9,006 nucleotides of DNA from Anaerolineaceae bacterium (lineage in GTDB: Bacteria > Chloroflexota > Anaerolineae > Anaerolineales > Anaerolineaceae), in NCBI GenBank assembly GCA_028714615.1, contig JAQTMA010000164.1:1-9006 (forward strand), in the 5' to 3' direction. The notes beneath the pieces were generated by a model. It was not told the DNA's origin, made no database searches, and worked only from the letters and a program-made list of their open reading frames with translations. The translations under genes were made by a program, and so were the position numbers. This document shows, piece by piece, positions 1 to 6,331 of the stretch (the stretch's first letter is position 1; the number at the start of each line of letters is the position of its first letter).

Positions 1-26
1 AGAGAAGCATTCCAAGGGAGAATTTC

Positions 27-932
27 ATGCAGTGGACGCGCGGTTACGTCCCCCATCCCGGGCGAGCCCACCTCTATAATCAAGCGCTTGCGATCACGCT
101 GACCGGCAACTTGATCCTGGCCATCAGCAAAGGGATCGTTGCGTATTTATCAAAAAGTGTAGCCCTGTACGCTGACGCGGCCAACTCCGCCTCGGACGTA
201 CTCTACTCGCTCCTGATGGTGTTGGGTTTATGGATGGCGCTGCGACCTCCAGACCTATCCCATCCCCAAGGACACAGCCGGTTCGAACCTCTGATTGGTC
301 TGGTTATCTCGTTCTCGATGGCTTTCGCGGGATACGAGGCAGCCCGAGCGTCTCTCGTCCGCTTCCTAAGCGGCGGTCTGGCGGTCGAACCCGGGTTACC
401 CAGCCTGGTCTTGCTGGCCAGCGCGGCGACCAAAGCAGGGATGTACTGGTTTATCCGCCGGATCGCCCGGCAAGTAAAAAGCCCAGCGTTGAACGTCACC
501 GCACGAGACAACCTATCGGACGTGCTAACTTCCATAGCTGCCCTGATTGGCGCCGCAGGTTCGCACTTTGTTTATCCACTCCTGGACCCGATCGCCGGGT
601 TCGTCGTGGCTGCCTGGATCTTCCGGGCGGTGTACCGGGCTGCTAAGGAAAATCTGGCATACTTGACCGGGGCGGGGGCTTCGCCCGAGTTGCGCAAACA
701 GATCGCCGAATTGGCCGCAGCAACCCCGGGCGTTAAGCAGGTGCACCACATCCTGACCGAATACGCCGGTCCAACATTGGTGGTGGATATCCACATTAAT
801 TTAGACGGGGAGATTACCCTGAACGAAGCACACGCGATCGAAGATGCAGTAGCTTCTCGCCTGGAAACGCTGCCTGAAGTCGATCGAGCTTACGTGCACG
901 TTGAGCCATTGGGATGGGAAGGACCAAGGTGA
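27..932 (+). CDS. Cation diffusion facilitator (CDF) family metal transporter, possibly Mn(II)-type
   Basis: Inner-membrane divalent metal/proton antiporter, predicted to export metal from the cytoplasm. The 301-residue length is typical of CDF proteins. About six hydrophobic segments lie between residues 20 and 206, followed by a soluble C-terminal domain (about 215-296). The transport site is visible: TM2 has N53 and D57 in ADAANSASD, and TM5 has D161 and D165 in RDNLSD. The usual zinc exporters carry His/Asp at these places. As I recall the family literature, Asn-Asp plus Asp-Asp is the arrangement of manganese-type members such as pneumococcal MntE, so Mn(II) is my preferred but unproven substrate. 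The C-terminal domain keeps H240/H241, H256 and H291, positions that bind regulatory metal in YiiP-like proteins. The ATG is supported by AAGGGAG (14-20), six bases upstream. Any promoter lies outside the window. Family call firm; substrate uncertain. Confidence 0.93.
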   Translation: MQWTRGYVPHPGRAHLYNQALAITLTGNLILAISKGIVAYLSKSVALYADAANSASDVLYSLLMVLGLWMALRPPDLSHPQGHSRFEPLIGLVISFSMAFAGYEAARASLVRFLSGGLAVEPGLPSLVLLASAATKAGMYWFIRRIARQVKSPALNVTARDNLSDVLTSIAALIGAAGSHFVYPLLDPIAGFVVAAWIFRAVYRAAKENLAYLTGAGASPELRKQIAELAAATPGVKQVHHILTEYAGPTLVVDIHINLDGEITLNEAHAIEDAVASRLETLPEVDRAYVHVEPLGWEGPR

Positions 933-950
933 TTGCTGATTGTTGATTGA
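930..950. repeat. Three tandem heptamers TGATTG(C/T/A)
   Basis: Three head-to-tail copies of TGATTGN run from 930 to 950. The first copy supplies the TGA stop codon of the CDF gene. No function is evident; it could be slippage-prone sequence that would let the stop region expand or contract harmlessly. Confidence 0.75.
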
Positions 951-957
951 AGGGGGA

Positions 958-1087
958 TCTACCCTGGCCTGTTCTCCAGGTGGGCATCGCTTGAGACGAA
1001 CCTCGAAAAGATCCAAAGCCTGGTCAAGGTCAGCAATTAGAGCGTCGAGGGCATCATATGCTCATATGCTCAGATTTGCAACGTCAT
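958..1087 (-). pseudogene. Possible remnant of a small gene (weak)
   Basis: The gap between the convergent CDF and subtilase genes is 160 bases. On the minus strand from 1061 downward, one frame reads AYDALDALIADLDQALDLF and continues EVRLKR, a regular leucine/aspartate helical pattern that looks protein-like. The frame has no usable start: a TGA sits directly upstream (1064-1062), and the only internal start candidate is a TTG at 1016 with no ribosome binding site. An ATG at 1087-1085, six bases past the subtilase stop, would read into this frame if one copy of the neighbouring 8-bp tandem repeat were removed, although one TGA would remain. I do not recognise a family. It may be a decayed gene tail or chance. 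Confidence 0.2.
1054..1072. repeat. 8-bp tandem repeat TCATATGC x2 plus partial TCA
   Basis: Two full copies of TCATATGC (1054-1061, 1062-1069) followed by TCA. It lies in the convergent intergenic gap. Each unit contains the palindrome CATATG. An odd number of 8-bp units shifts any reading frame across it, which is relevant to the possible gene remnant here. Confidence 0.75.
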
Positions 1088-1092
1088 GGAAT

Positions 1093-2613
1093 TCAGCGAT
1101 TTTCCTGAATAATCAGCGGCAGTGCGAGGGTATGGGTGTGAGGTAAAGAATTAAAAGCAGCTCCCACATCCAAAAACCCGTAACCGTACACATTGTTGGG
1201 CCAGGAATAGGCAGTGTCTGTTCCACACATTTGTGCGGTCGTGCGCTGCACAGCGGAAGTCCGCAGGATAGACTCAGTGGCAACCACCTGCCCGCGCAAT
1301 TGTGGATAGGCAGACCAGAGCAGGGCAACCGCTCCAGCTACGTGAGGCGCTGCCATGGATGTGCCGCTCATTGGTCCATAGCCTCCGCCATTAAGGGATG
1401 AGGTCACGTTCACGCCCGGCGCACTCAGGTCGGGTTTCATGCGGTTGCTGCCGTCCACGGTTACCGGCCCACGGCTGCTGTTGCCAGCAATATCCATATT
1501 CAAATCCGTAGACCCAACAGTAAATACGCCTGCCTCGATCCCGGGTGGATCCGCAATGGAGCTACAGGCCGAACCCGAATTTCCAGCAGAGACAGCCATA
1601 AAAATCCCTGCGGCTTGGACTTGCTCGACAGCCTCGTGCAGTGAACCAGAAACACAGCCTTCAGTGGGCGGGCATGAATACGAGTTGCTGATCACATCGG
1701 CATGCAGCGCCGCATTGGGATGATTCCCCTGCAAATCCGTTGGAGCGATAAAGAACTGGAAGCACTCGATATAGGTGCTTGGTTTGCCCACCCCCATATC
1801 CATGTTGCGGCACGCGATCCATTTCGCCCCAGGCGCCATGCCGATCTGGTGGCCTAGCCCGTCGTCTCCGACACCGGTGCCAGCAACGTGCGTGCCGTGC
1901 CCATAGTCGTCAAAGGGGACCAGGGAATCGAGGCCGTATGAGCTAGTCGGCCCAGAATGAATCGCATCCCACCAGTTATAGTTGTGATCGGCGCTGGCGC
2001 CGTTCCACCCGCGGTAGTGGGGTTGAAGTGCGGGATGCGTCCAATCCACGCCGGTATCGGCGACGGCATAGACAATTCCTTGGCCAGTAACGCCATGCGC
2101 CCAGATTTGCGGGGCATTCACCAGACGAATATTCCATTCGATTTCCGTTGCGCTGGATGTACCTGCCTGAAATTGCTCGAGCGGCACCTTGAAAGGGCGG
2201 TCAGACTCGATGGCTGCTACCTCGGGCAATCTTGCCAGAGTTTCGACCGCTGAGCGTTTTCCTCGAACTGCCACCATGTTCACCAACCAAAATGCCCGGT
2301 AATTACTTACCTGGGCAGGTTCCTGAGCCAATGTTTGCAATTGGCGGAGTAAACCCACCTGGCTGGCCTGGGCAACCTCCTTCAGGCGATGATAAGCGTT
2401 CTCCACGCGTTGCTCCGGGTTACCGCCTGCTGGCGAATTGCGGAGCAGATCCACCTTCTGCTTTAACACGACCAGAAAACTGCCCGTGCGTCCGTCTGTC
2501 GTATCCTCGAGAACGCGTGGATCGATCGGGGCGGTGGACCTGGGGGCTGTGTTCGCGCCCAGAAGACCTAGAGCGAAGAGAGCGAAGAAAAAGATTTTCA
2601 GCAAGCGCTTCAT
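1093..2613 (-). CDS. Secreted S8 family subtilisin-like serine protease (bacillopeptidase F-like)
   Basis: Exported endopeptidase of the subtilase family. Residues 1-22 form a Sec-type signal peptide (MKRLLK, then a Phe/Leu-rich core, then a likely Ala-containing cleavage site); there is no lipobox cysteine. Residues about 42-140 look like the I9 inhibitor/chaperone propeptide, removed on maturation. The catalytic domain holds the full triad and oxyanion residue: D186 (ADTGVD), H239 (GHGTHVAG), N345 (SAGNSG) and S419 (SGTSMAAPHVAGA). The WTHPAL...YRGWNG...HNYNWWDAIH segment is characteristic of the bacillopeptidase F branch. Six cysteines (268, 284, 314, 320, 350, 463) could form disulfides outside the cell. 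The protein stops soon after the catalytic domain, with no membrane anchor or sorting signal, so it is probably released. The start has GAGGAG (2626-2621) seven bases upstream. It follows the S9 peptidase gene by 23 bases and is probably co-transcribed with it. Confidence 0.95.
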   Translation of the reverse strand: MKRLLKIFFFALFALGLLGANTAPRSTAPIDPRVLEDTTDGRTGSFLVVLKQKVDLLRNSPAGGNPEQRVENAYHRLKEVAQASQVGLLRQLQTLAQEPAQVSNYRAFWLVNMVAVRGKRSAVETLARLPEVAAIESDRPFKVPLEQFQAGTSSATEIEWNIRLVNAPQIWAHGVTGQGIVYAVADTGVDWTHPALQPHYRGWNGASADHNYNWWDAIHSGPTSSYGLDSLVPFDDYGHGTHVAGTGVGDDGLGHQIGMAPGAKWIACRNMDMGVGKPSTYIECFQFFIAPTDLQGNHPNAALHADVISNSYSCPPTEGCVSGSLHEAVEQVQAAGIFMAVSAGNSGSACSSIADPPGIEAGVFTVGSTDLNMDIAGNSSRGPVTVDGSNRMKPDLSAPGVNVTSSLNGGGYGPMSGTSMAAPHVAGAVALLWSAYPQLRGQVVATESILRTSAVQRTTAQMCGTDTAYSWPNNVYGYGFLDVGAAFNSLPHTHTLALPLIIQENR

Positions 2614-2636
2614 CCGGTATCTCCTCAGGCGTCAGA

Positions 2637-4511
2637 TCATGCACTGAACAACACGTGTTGTTTCAAGAAGCGGTCGATATCCTGGTAATAAGCAGCAATG
2701 GTATCGTTGCGCTTAAACCCATGTCCTTCTCCCGGGTATAAGCGGTAGATGTGAGGGATTTTGTTGGCCTTTAATACATCGACAATCGACTCCGATTGGT
2801 CCGGCGGCACTACCGCATCGATACTGCCCTGGAACACAGCCAGGGAATCCTGGATATGGTCGGCGTGGAAAATGGGTGACCAATCCTGGTAACGTGTAGC
2901 CGCCTCGGGGAGCGGACCGACTAACGAATCCAGGTAATGCTCTTCGAATTTGTGGGTATCGCTGGCCATCGTAAAAAGATTGCTCACTCCAAATGAGCAT
3001 AACCCTGCTTTGAATTTGCCCGGATAATGGATCAGTGCGTTGAGCACGGTGTATCCACCGGCGCTACCACCTTTGATTACCAGCCGTTTTGGATCGGCCA
3101 GATCCCTGGATATTAAGGCGTTCGCCCCCTCTGCTGCATCCTCGGTATCCAGCAAACCCCACTGCCCGCGCAGCGCCAACATGTAGCTCCTTCCATACCC
3201 GCTGCTGCCGCGATAATTTACATCCAGCCAGGCATACCCCCGGCCGGTGAAAAACGCCCTGTCGCCGGAATAACCAGCGGTCACCTGGGAAGTTGGACCG
3301 CCATGAATATAAAGTATAGCAGGAGGTAGCCCTTCACCGCGATAACGCGAGCTGGCCGGTGGGGCATATAGGCCATAGACCTCAGTTCCATTGGGGGATT
3401 TCCATGAAATGGGTTGCACCTGGGGTAAGTCGTCGGGGCCGATGGCCTCCGGGTCTCTGCGGCGTTCCACTCGCACAGCATGGCCATTCCAGGTGATGAT
3501 CCGGTCAGGGATGGACGGACTGCTGGCGATCAACGCAATTTGGCCAACCTGGCTTCGAGACACAGATATCTGTCTCAACCAGGTATAGGCACCCAGGTCA
3601 ACTACCGTGGATTTCCCACTTTGCAGACCAACCCTCCAGAGAGAGCTAAATCCTGCCTGGTTGATCAAATAATACAGTCCCTGGCTGTCTGAGCGCCAGG
3701 CGTAGGTTCGCATACCCTGCACCCAGGCAGGTTCGATCAGGCCTGGGCGATTGACCACCGTGCGCCGTTCCCCACTGCGTAAATCGAGCAATTCGAGGTG
3801 AGTGGTTTCGCCATCTTCCAGGAGATAACTCAACCAATGACCGTCGGGAGAGAATTCGGGTTGGAAGATGGGTGTGTCTGCTCCGCCATCGATCAATTCC
3901 TGGTGAGCCAGGGTCATGTTCTCCCCAGCCAGATAGGCAAGCTTCAACCGGGTACCATCCCACGGCATATGCGGATGATCCCACTCCACCCAGGCAATCC
4001 GTTTGCCTGAAGGATGCCACACCGGCTGCATGTAGAAATCGGCGCCGTAGACCAGGCGGGTTGGCCAGGTCTCACCGTCTGTCCGCACCAGGCCGAGCGA
4101 ATCTTTGCGTTCGGCAGTATGCACGAACAACACCCAATTCCCGTCGGGTGAAAGCTGTGGAGCGGCGGCGTACCCGAAGGGGGGCGTTATGGCATGAGGC
4201 TGGTCGTAACCCAGGCGACGGCGATACAAGCGCCCATTCTGCTGAGCGAACACAACAACTCCCTGGCTGACAGTAAAGTCACCGCCGCCATAGCCAACCC
4301 CAGCGTGAACGGAATTATCATATGTCAAGTCGTGTAAAGCCTGGTTATCTTCACGTGCAACCAACACACCCTGATCGGAACGACCTTCCAACCAGACTAA
4401 CGTCTCTCCATCGCTATCCCACTGCACATCGCTGAGGCGCAGCGCGTCGGCCAATAACCCCGGTGTAACCGGGCTGCTCCATAAGCCATAGGGGCGGACC
4501 GCCTTCTGCAT
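2637..4511 (-). CDS. S9 family peptidase (prolyl oligopeptidase / acylaminoacyl-peptidase type)
   Basis: Serine peptidase acting on short peptides, probably in the cytoplasm because no signal peptide or membrane segment is visible. Residues about 20-350 form a beta-propeller with PD40-type repeats (LSPDGNWVLF near 120, WHPSGKRIAW near 165, FSPDGHWLSY near 220) that in this family screens substrate size. Residues about 365-620 are the alpha/beta-hydrolase domain: oxyanion-hole segment HGGP (403-406), nucleophile S483 in GGSAGGY, D565 in GSIDAVVPP and H597 in GEGHGF. The 624-residue length is normal for the S9 group. The ATG has GGAGG (4520-4516) four bases upstream. It lies 44 bases after thioredoxin and 23 bases before the subtilase gene. 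Exact cleavage preference (prolyl, acyl-aminoacyl or dipeptidyl) cannot be read from the sequence. Confidence 0.94.
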   Translation of the reverse strand: MQKAVRPYGLWSSPVTPGLLADALRLSDVQWDSDGETLVWLEGRSDQGVLVAREDNQALHDLTYDNSVHAGVGYGGGDFTVSQGVVVFAQQNGRLYRRRLGYDQPHAITPPFGYAAAPQLSPDGNWVLFVHTAERKDSLGLVRTDGETWPTRLVYGADFYMQPVWHPSGKRIAWVEWDHPHMPWDGTRLKLAYLAGENMTLAHQELIDGGADTPIFQPEFSPDGHWLSYLLEDGETTHLELLDLRSGERRTVVNRPGLIEPAWVQGMRTYAWRSDSQGLYYLINQAGFSSLWRVGLQSGKSTVVDLGAYTWLRQISVSRSQVGQIALIASSPSIPDRIITWNGHAVRVERRRDPEAIGPDDLPQVQPISWKSPNGTEVYGLYAPPASSRYRGEGLPPAILYIHGGPTSQVTAGYSGDRAFFTGRGYAWLDVNYRGSSGYGRSYMLALRGQWGLLDTEDAAEGANALISRDLADPKRLVIKGGSAGGYTVLNALIHYPGKFKAGLCSFGVSNLFTMASDTHKFEEHYLDSLVGPLPEAATRYQDWSPIFHADHIQDSLAVFQGSIDAVVPPDQSESIVDVLKANKIPHIYRLYPGEGHGFKRNDTIAAYYQDIDRFLKQHVLFSA

Positions 4512-4555
4512 ATTTCCTCCCTGGTACCTCGTTGAATGGTTGACAGGCTGTCCGG

Positions 4556-4882
4556 TTACCCGATCAGCGTCCCGAACTTGGCTGCCAGACGGTTTTTTGG
4601 TAGATAGCCAGACATGCGCTCCACGGGTTTCCCTGCTTTGAACAAGATTACCGTTGGAACCCCCATCACCTGATAAGTCTCGGCAATGATGGCGCTTTCA
4701 TCTACGTCGATCTTTCCCAACCTGGCTTTCGATCCAAGCTCTTGAGCATATTGCTCGAGGACAGGTTCCAACATTTTGCAGGGAGCGCACCAGGTTGCGC
4801 CAAATTCAACCAGGATCGGGGTTGACGATTTTAGCACTTCTACCTCAAAGTTGCTCTCATTGATTGACAAGAAATCACTCAC
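4556..4882 (-). CDS. trxA: Thioredoxin
   Basis: Small cytosolic disulfide reductase of standard length (108 residues). The active site is W31-C32-A33-P34-C35, the WCAPC variant of the usual WCGPC. The buried acid that is Asp26 in E. coli is Glu26 here (VEFGATWC), and the cis-proline loop GVPT (P76) is intact. The start is GTG, supported by GGAGG (4892-4888) five bases upstream. It is the first gene of a probable thioredoxin - S9 peptidase - subtilase operon. A functional link to the peptidases is not obvious; thioredoxin is often placed next to unrelated genes. The family call is firm; the symbol is used in the generic sense, since genomes often carry several thioredoxins. Confidence 0.95.
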   Translation of the reverse strand: MSDFLSINESNFEVEVLKSSTPILVEFGATWCAPCKMLEPVLEQYAQELGSKARLGKIDVDESAIIAETYQVMGVPTVILFKAGKPVERMSGYLPKNRLAAKFGTLIG

Positions 4883-4887
4883 AGAAA

Positions 4888-4892
4888 CCTCC
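4888..4892 (-). promoter_or_regulatory. Ribosome binding site fixing a GTG start for thioredoxin
   Basis: The minus strand reads GGAGG followed by TTTCT and then GTG. The five-base spacing fixes the GTG at 4882-4880 as the start; the resulting N-terminus matches usual thioredoxin length. Confidence 0.75.
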
Positions 4893-4933
4893 AGATAAAT
4901 CTAAAAAATGTATCTCAGGGAACGTATCCTGAA

Positions 4934-4939
4934 ATTATA
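4934..4939 (-). promoter_or_regulatory. Candidate -10 element for the thioredoxin-peptidase operon
   Basis: A perfect TATAAT lies on the minus strand about 50 bases before the thioredoxin start. No good -35 hexamer sits at the correct distance: the bases at 16-18 spacing read like TGGGAT. The assignment therefore rests on the -10 alone plus its position in the divergent gap. Confidence 0.35.
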
Positions 4940-4964
4940 GATGCAAGTGGGAATTAATCCCAGG

Positions 4965-4993
4965 TTGACGCTTGAGTGCCTGCGTGATAAAAT
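4965..4993 (+). promoter_or_regulatory. Sigma70-type promoter of the tRNA-Lys gene
   Basis: TTGACG (4965-4970), a 17-base spacer and TAAAAT (4988-4993): five of six bases match consensus in each hexamer, with ideal spacing. Transcription would begin near 5000, just before the mature tRNA 5' end at 5006, leaving a very short leader. Confidence 0.75.
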
Positions 4994-5005
4994 CCACGCG
5001 AGTTC

Positions 5006-5077
5006 GGGTGCGTAGCTCAATGGCAGAGCAGCGGCCTTTTAAGCCGTTGGTTGAGGGTTCGATCCCCTCCGCACTCA
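5006..5077 (+). tRNA. tRNA-Lys (anticodon UUU)
   Basis: A complete 72-base cloverleaf can be folded by hand. The acceptor stem is GGGTGCG (5006-5012) with CGCACTC (5070-5076), containing one G-T pair, and the discriminator is A5077. The D arm is GCTC/GAGC with a seven-base loop. The anticodon stem is GCGGC/GCCGT around loop CTTTTAA, giving anticodon TTT (5038-5040), lysine. The variable loop is TGGTT and the T arm is GAGGG-TTCGATC-CCCTC. CCA is not encoded, so it is added after transcription. It stands alone between divergent genes. No hairpin terminator is clear downstream, only a T-rich stretch at 5079-5089. Confidence 0.96.
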
Positions 5078-5105
5078 CTCTATTTATTTAAAAATCGTCT
5101 TCCAA

Positions 5106-5134
5106 TTGCAGATCAACCAACCCACCTGTACAAT
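5106..5134 (+). promoter_or_regulatory. Candidate sigma70-type promoter for the rightward dehydrogenase-like gene
   Basis: TTGCAG (5106-5111), a 17-base spacer and TACAAT (5129-5134). The -10 matches consensus at five of six positions and the -35 at four. It begins 29 bases after the tRNA and would give a leader of about 65 bases to the GTG at 5207. Confidence 0.55.
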
Positions 5135-5195
5135 TAGCAAATAATACGCACAACCCTGAAGAGACACTCAACAAATGTTCCAATCAGTTGAAGGT

Positions 5196-5200
5196 GGAGG
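5196..5200 (+). promoter_or_regulatory. Ribosome binding site fixing a GTG start at 5207
   Basis: GGAGG followed by six bases (TAGGCT) and GTG. This supports GTG as the start of the rightward alanine-dehydrogenase-like gene. The protein then aligns with its paralogue from nearly the first residue. Confidence 0.75.
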
Positions 5201-5206
5201 TAGGCT

Positions 5207-6331
5207 GTGAGTAAGGTATCCGTTGGCCTGGCGCAAATGCACGCGGAGGCGGGTGAGCGCCGTGATTTTCTACCGGAGTTTATTGCACACCTGGACCAAT
5301 GCGGCGCCGAAATCGTTCTGGAGCACGGGTACGGCTCCAAGGTGGGGCTCTCCGAAGCAGATTACCTCAGTGTAGCCCCACGGGTGCGCTTCTCTACCCT
5401 GGAGGAGGTCTATGCACAGGATATCGTCCTTGTGCTGCGCTACCCCGGTGACGAAAATGTGAGCTCTATGCGGCCAGGGGCCTGCCTGATCTCGATGCTA
5501 CATTACCCAACCCGACCGCATCGGGTGCGTTTTCTCCGTGACCGAGGCATCCAGGCTATCTCCTTGGATTCAATCAAAGATAACCTTGGGCGGCGAATCG
5601 TTGAAAACCTACGGGCTGTTGGTTGGAACGGAATCGAGGTTGCATTTCAACAGCTTGCGAAAATCTATCCTCCTCCCGGGATTGAAGATCCGAATCGGAA
5701 TCCGATCAAGGTGACGGTGATGGGCGCCGGAGCAGTCGGAATGTACGCCATCCAGGCGGCGGTGCGCTATGGGAATGAAGCTACCTGGCGGCGGATGGCA
5801 GACGAACATGTAACAGGGGTACAAGTCACTGCAGTCGAATTCGACCTTACCAACCATCCAATCATCATGACCCAAATCTTGAAATACACAGATATCCTGG
5901 TGGACGCCACCCAACGACCTGATCCGAGCCAGCCGATCATCCCAAATCGATTGGTGGGTGTAATGCGGCCGCATGCCATCTTGTTGGATCTTTCCGTCGA
6001 TCCTTATGATTGTACAGAGGACGGGTTGCAGGTAGTCAAGGGTATCGAGGGAGTCCCTCAAGGAAATCTGGACCAGTACGTATTCGGTCCGGAAGATCCG
6101 GCTTTCAATCGTATCCCAGAATGCGTCGATACACGCAACCGGCGTTGGTCGATCTCATGTTATTCTTGGCCAGGAATATATCCCGAGGCTTGTATGCGTA
6201 TCTATGGCAAGCAACTCGAACCGATCTTCCAAACCATCCTGGAAACCGGCGGCGTCGACCATATCCGACCGGAAGATGGCTTTTTTCAACGCGCACTGGC
6301 GAATGCTATGCTCTCTCGGTGGCAGGATTAA
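5207..6331 (+). CDS. Alanine dehydrogenase/PNT-superfamily oxidoreductase, paralogue A (NAD-type site)
   Basis: Probable cytosolic NAD(P)-dependent amino-acid or imino-acid oxidoreductase with the alanine dehydrogenase / transhydrogenase fold; substrate unknown. The N-terminal substrate domain covers about 1-150 and the Rossmann domain about 166-310. Compared by memory with mycobacterial alanine dehydrogenase, the substrate-binding Arg is R18 or R19 (GERRDFLP), His96 is H99 (SMLHYPTRP) and Asp270 is D265 (DLSVDPY), but catalytic Lys75 appears as R78 (VLRYP). The nucleotide loop is GAGAVG (173-178). After an insertion, the second strand ends VEFD with E211, typical of NAD over NADP. Family-like blocks are GIEGVPQGNLDQYVF (279-293) and SCYSWPGI (317-324). 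The start is GTG with a good ribosome site. The stop overlaps that of the convergent paralogue. Alternatives include an N5-(carboxyethyl)ornithine synthase-like or lysine/saccharopine dehydrogenase-like enzyme. Confidence 0.8.
   Translation: MSKVSVGLAQMHAEAGERRDFLPEFIAHLDQCGAEIVLEHGYGSKVGLSEADYLSVAPRVRFSTLEEVYAQDIVLVLRYPGDENVSSMRPGACLISMLHYPTRPHRVRFLRDRGIQAISLDSIKDNLGRRIVENLRAVGWNGIEVAFQQLAKIYPPPGIEDPNRNPIKVTVMGAGAVGMYAIQAAVRYGNEATWRRMADEHVTGVQVTAVEFDLTNHPIIMTQILKYTDILVDATQRPDPSQPIIPNRLVGVMRPHAILLDLSVDPYDCTEDGLQVVKGIEGVPQGNLDQYVFGPEDPAFNRIPECVDTRNRRWSISCYSWPGIYPEACMRIYGKQLEPIFQTILETGGVDHIRPEDGFFQRALANAMLSRWQD

Noticed and set aside
203..646. Long open frames on the other strand and frame within the CDF gene
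   Set aside because: They overlap a convincing CDF protein, have no ribosome sites, and their translations are rich in Arg/Pro/Ser as expected of shadow frames.
963..980. CCTGG...CCAGG hairpin after the CDF gene as a terminator
   Set aside because: Only five base pairs with an eight-base loop and no T-tract follows, so it is too weak to call.
1091..1110. ATTCAG...CTGAAT inverted repeat at the end of the subtilase gene
   Set aside because: It lies mostly inside the coding end, has six A/T-rich pairs and no run of T after it on the minus strand.
2232..2741. Rightward 169-residue frame over the subtilase start
   Set aside because: It is antisense to the propeptide of the subtilase and the end of the S9 gene, with no recognisable domain or start signal.
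5006..5206. tRNA-Lys as an integration site for a mobile element
   Set aside because: No integrase gene or repeated tRNA 3' end was seen, and the neighbours are housekeeping-type genes.
5609..6061. Leftward 150-residue frame within paralogue A
   Set aside because: It is antisense to the Rossmann domain, without family resemblance or ribosome site; a shadow frame.
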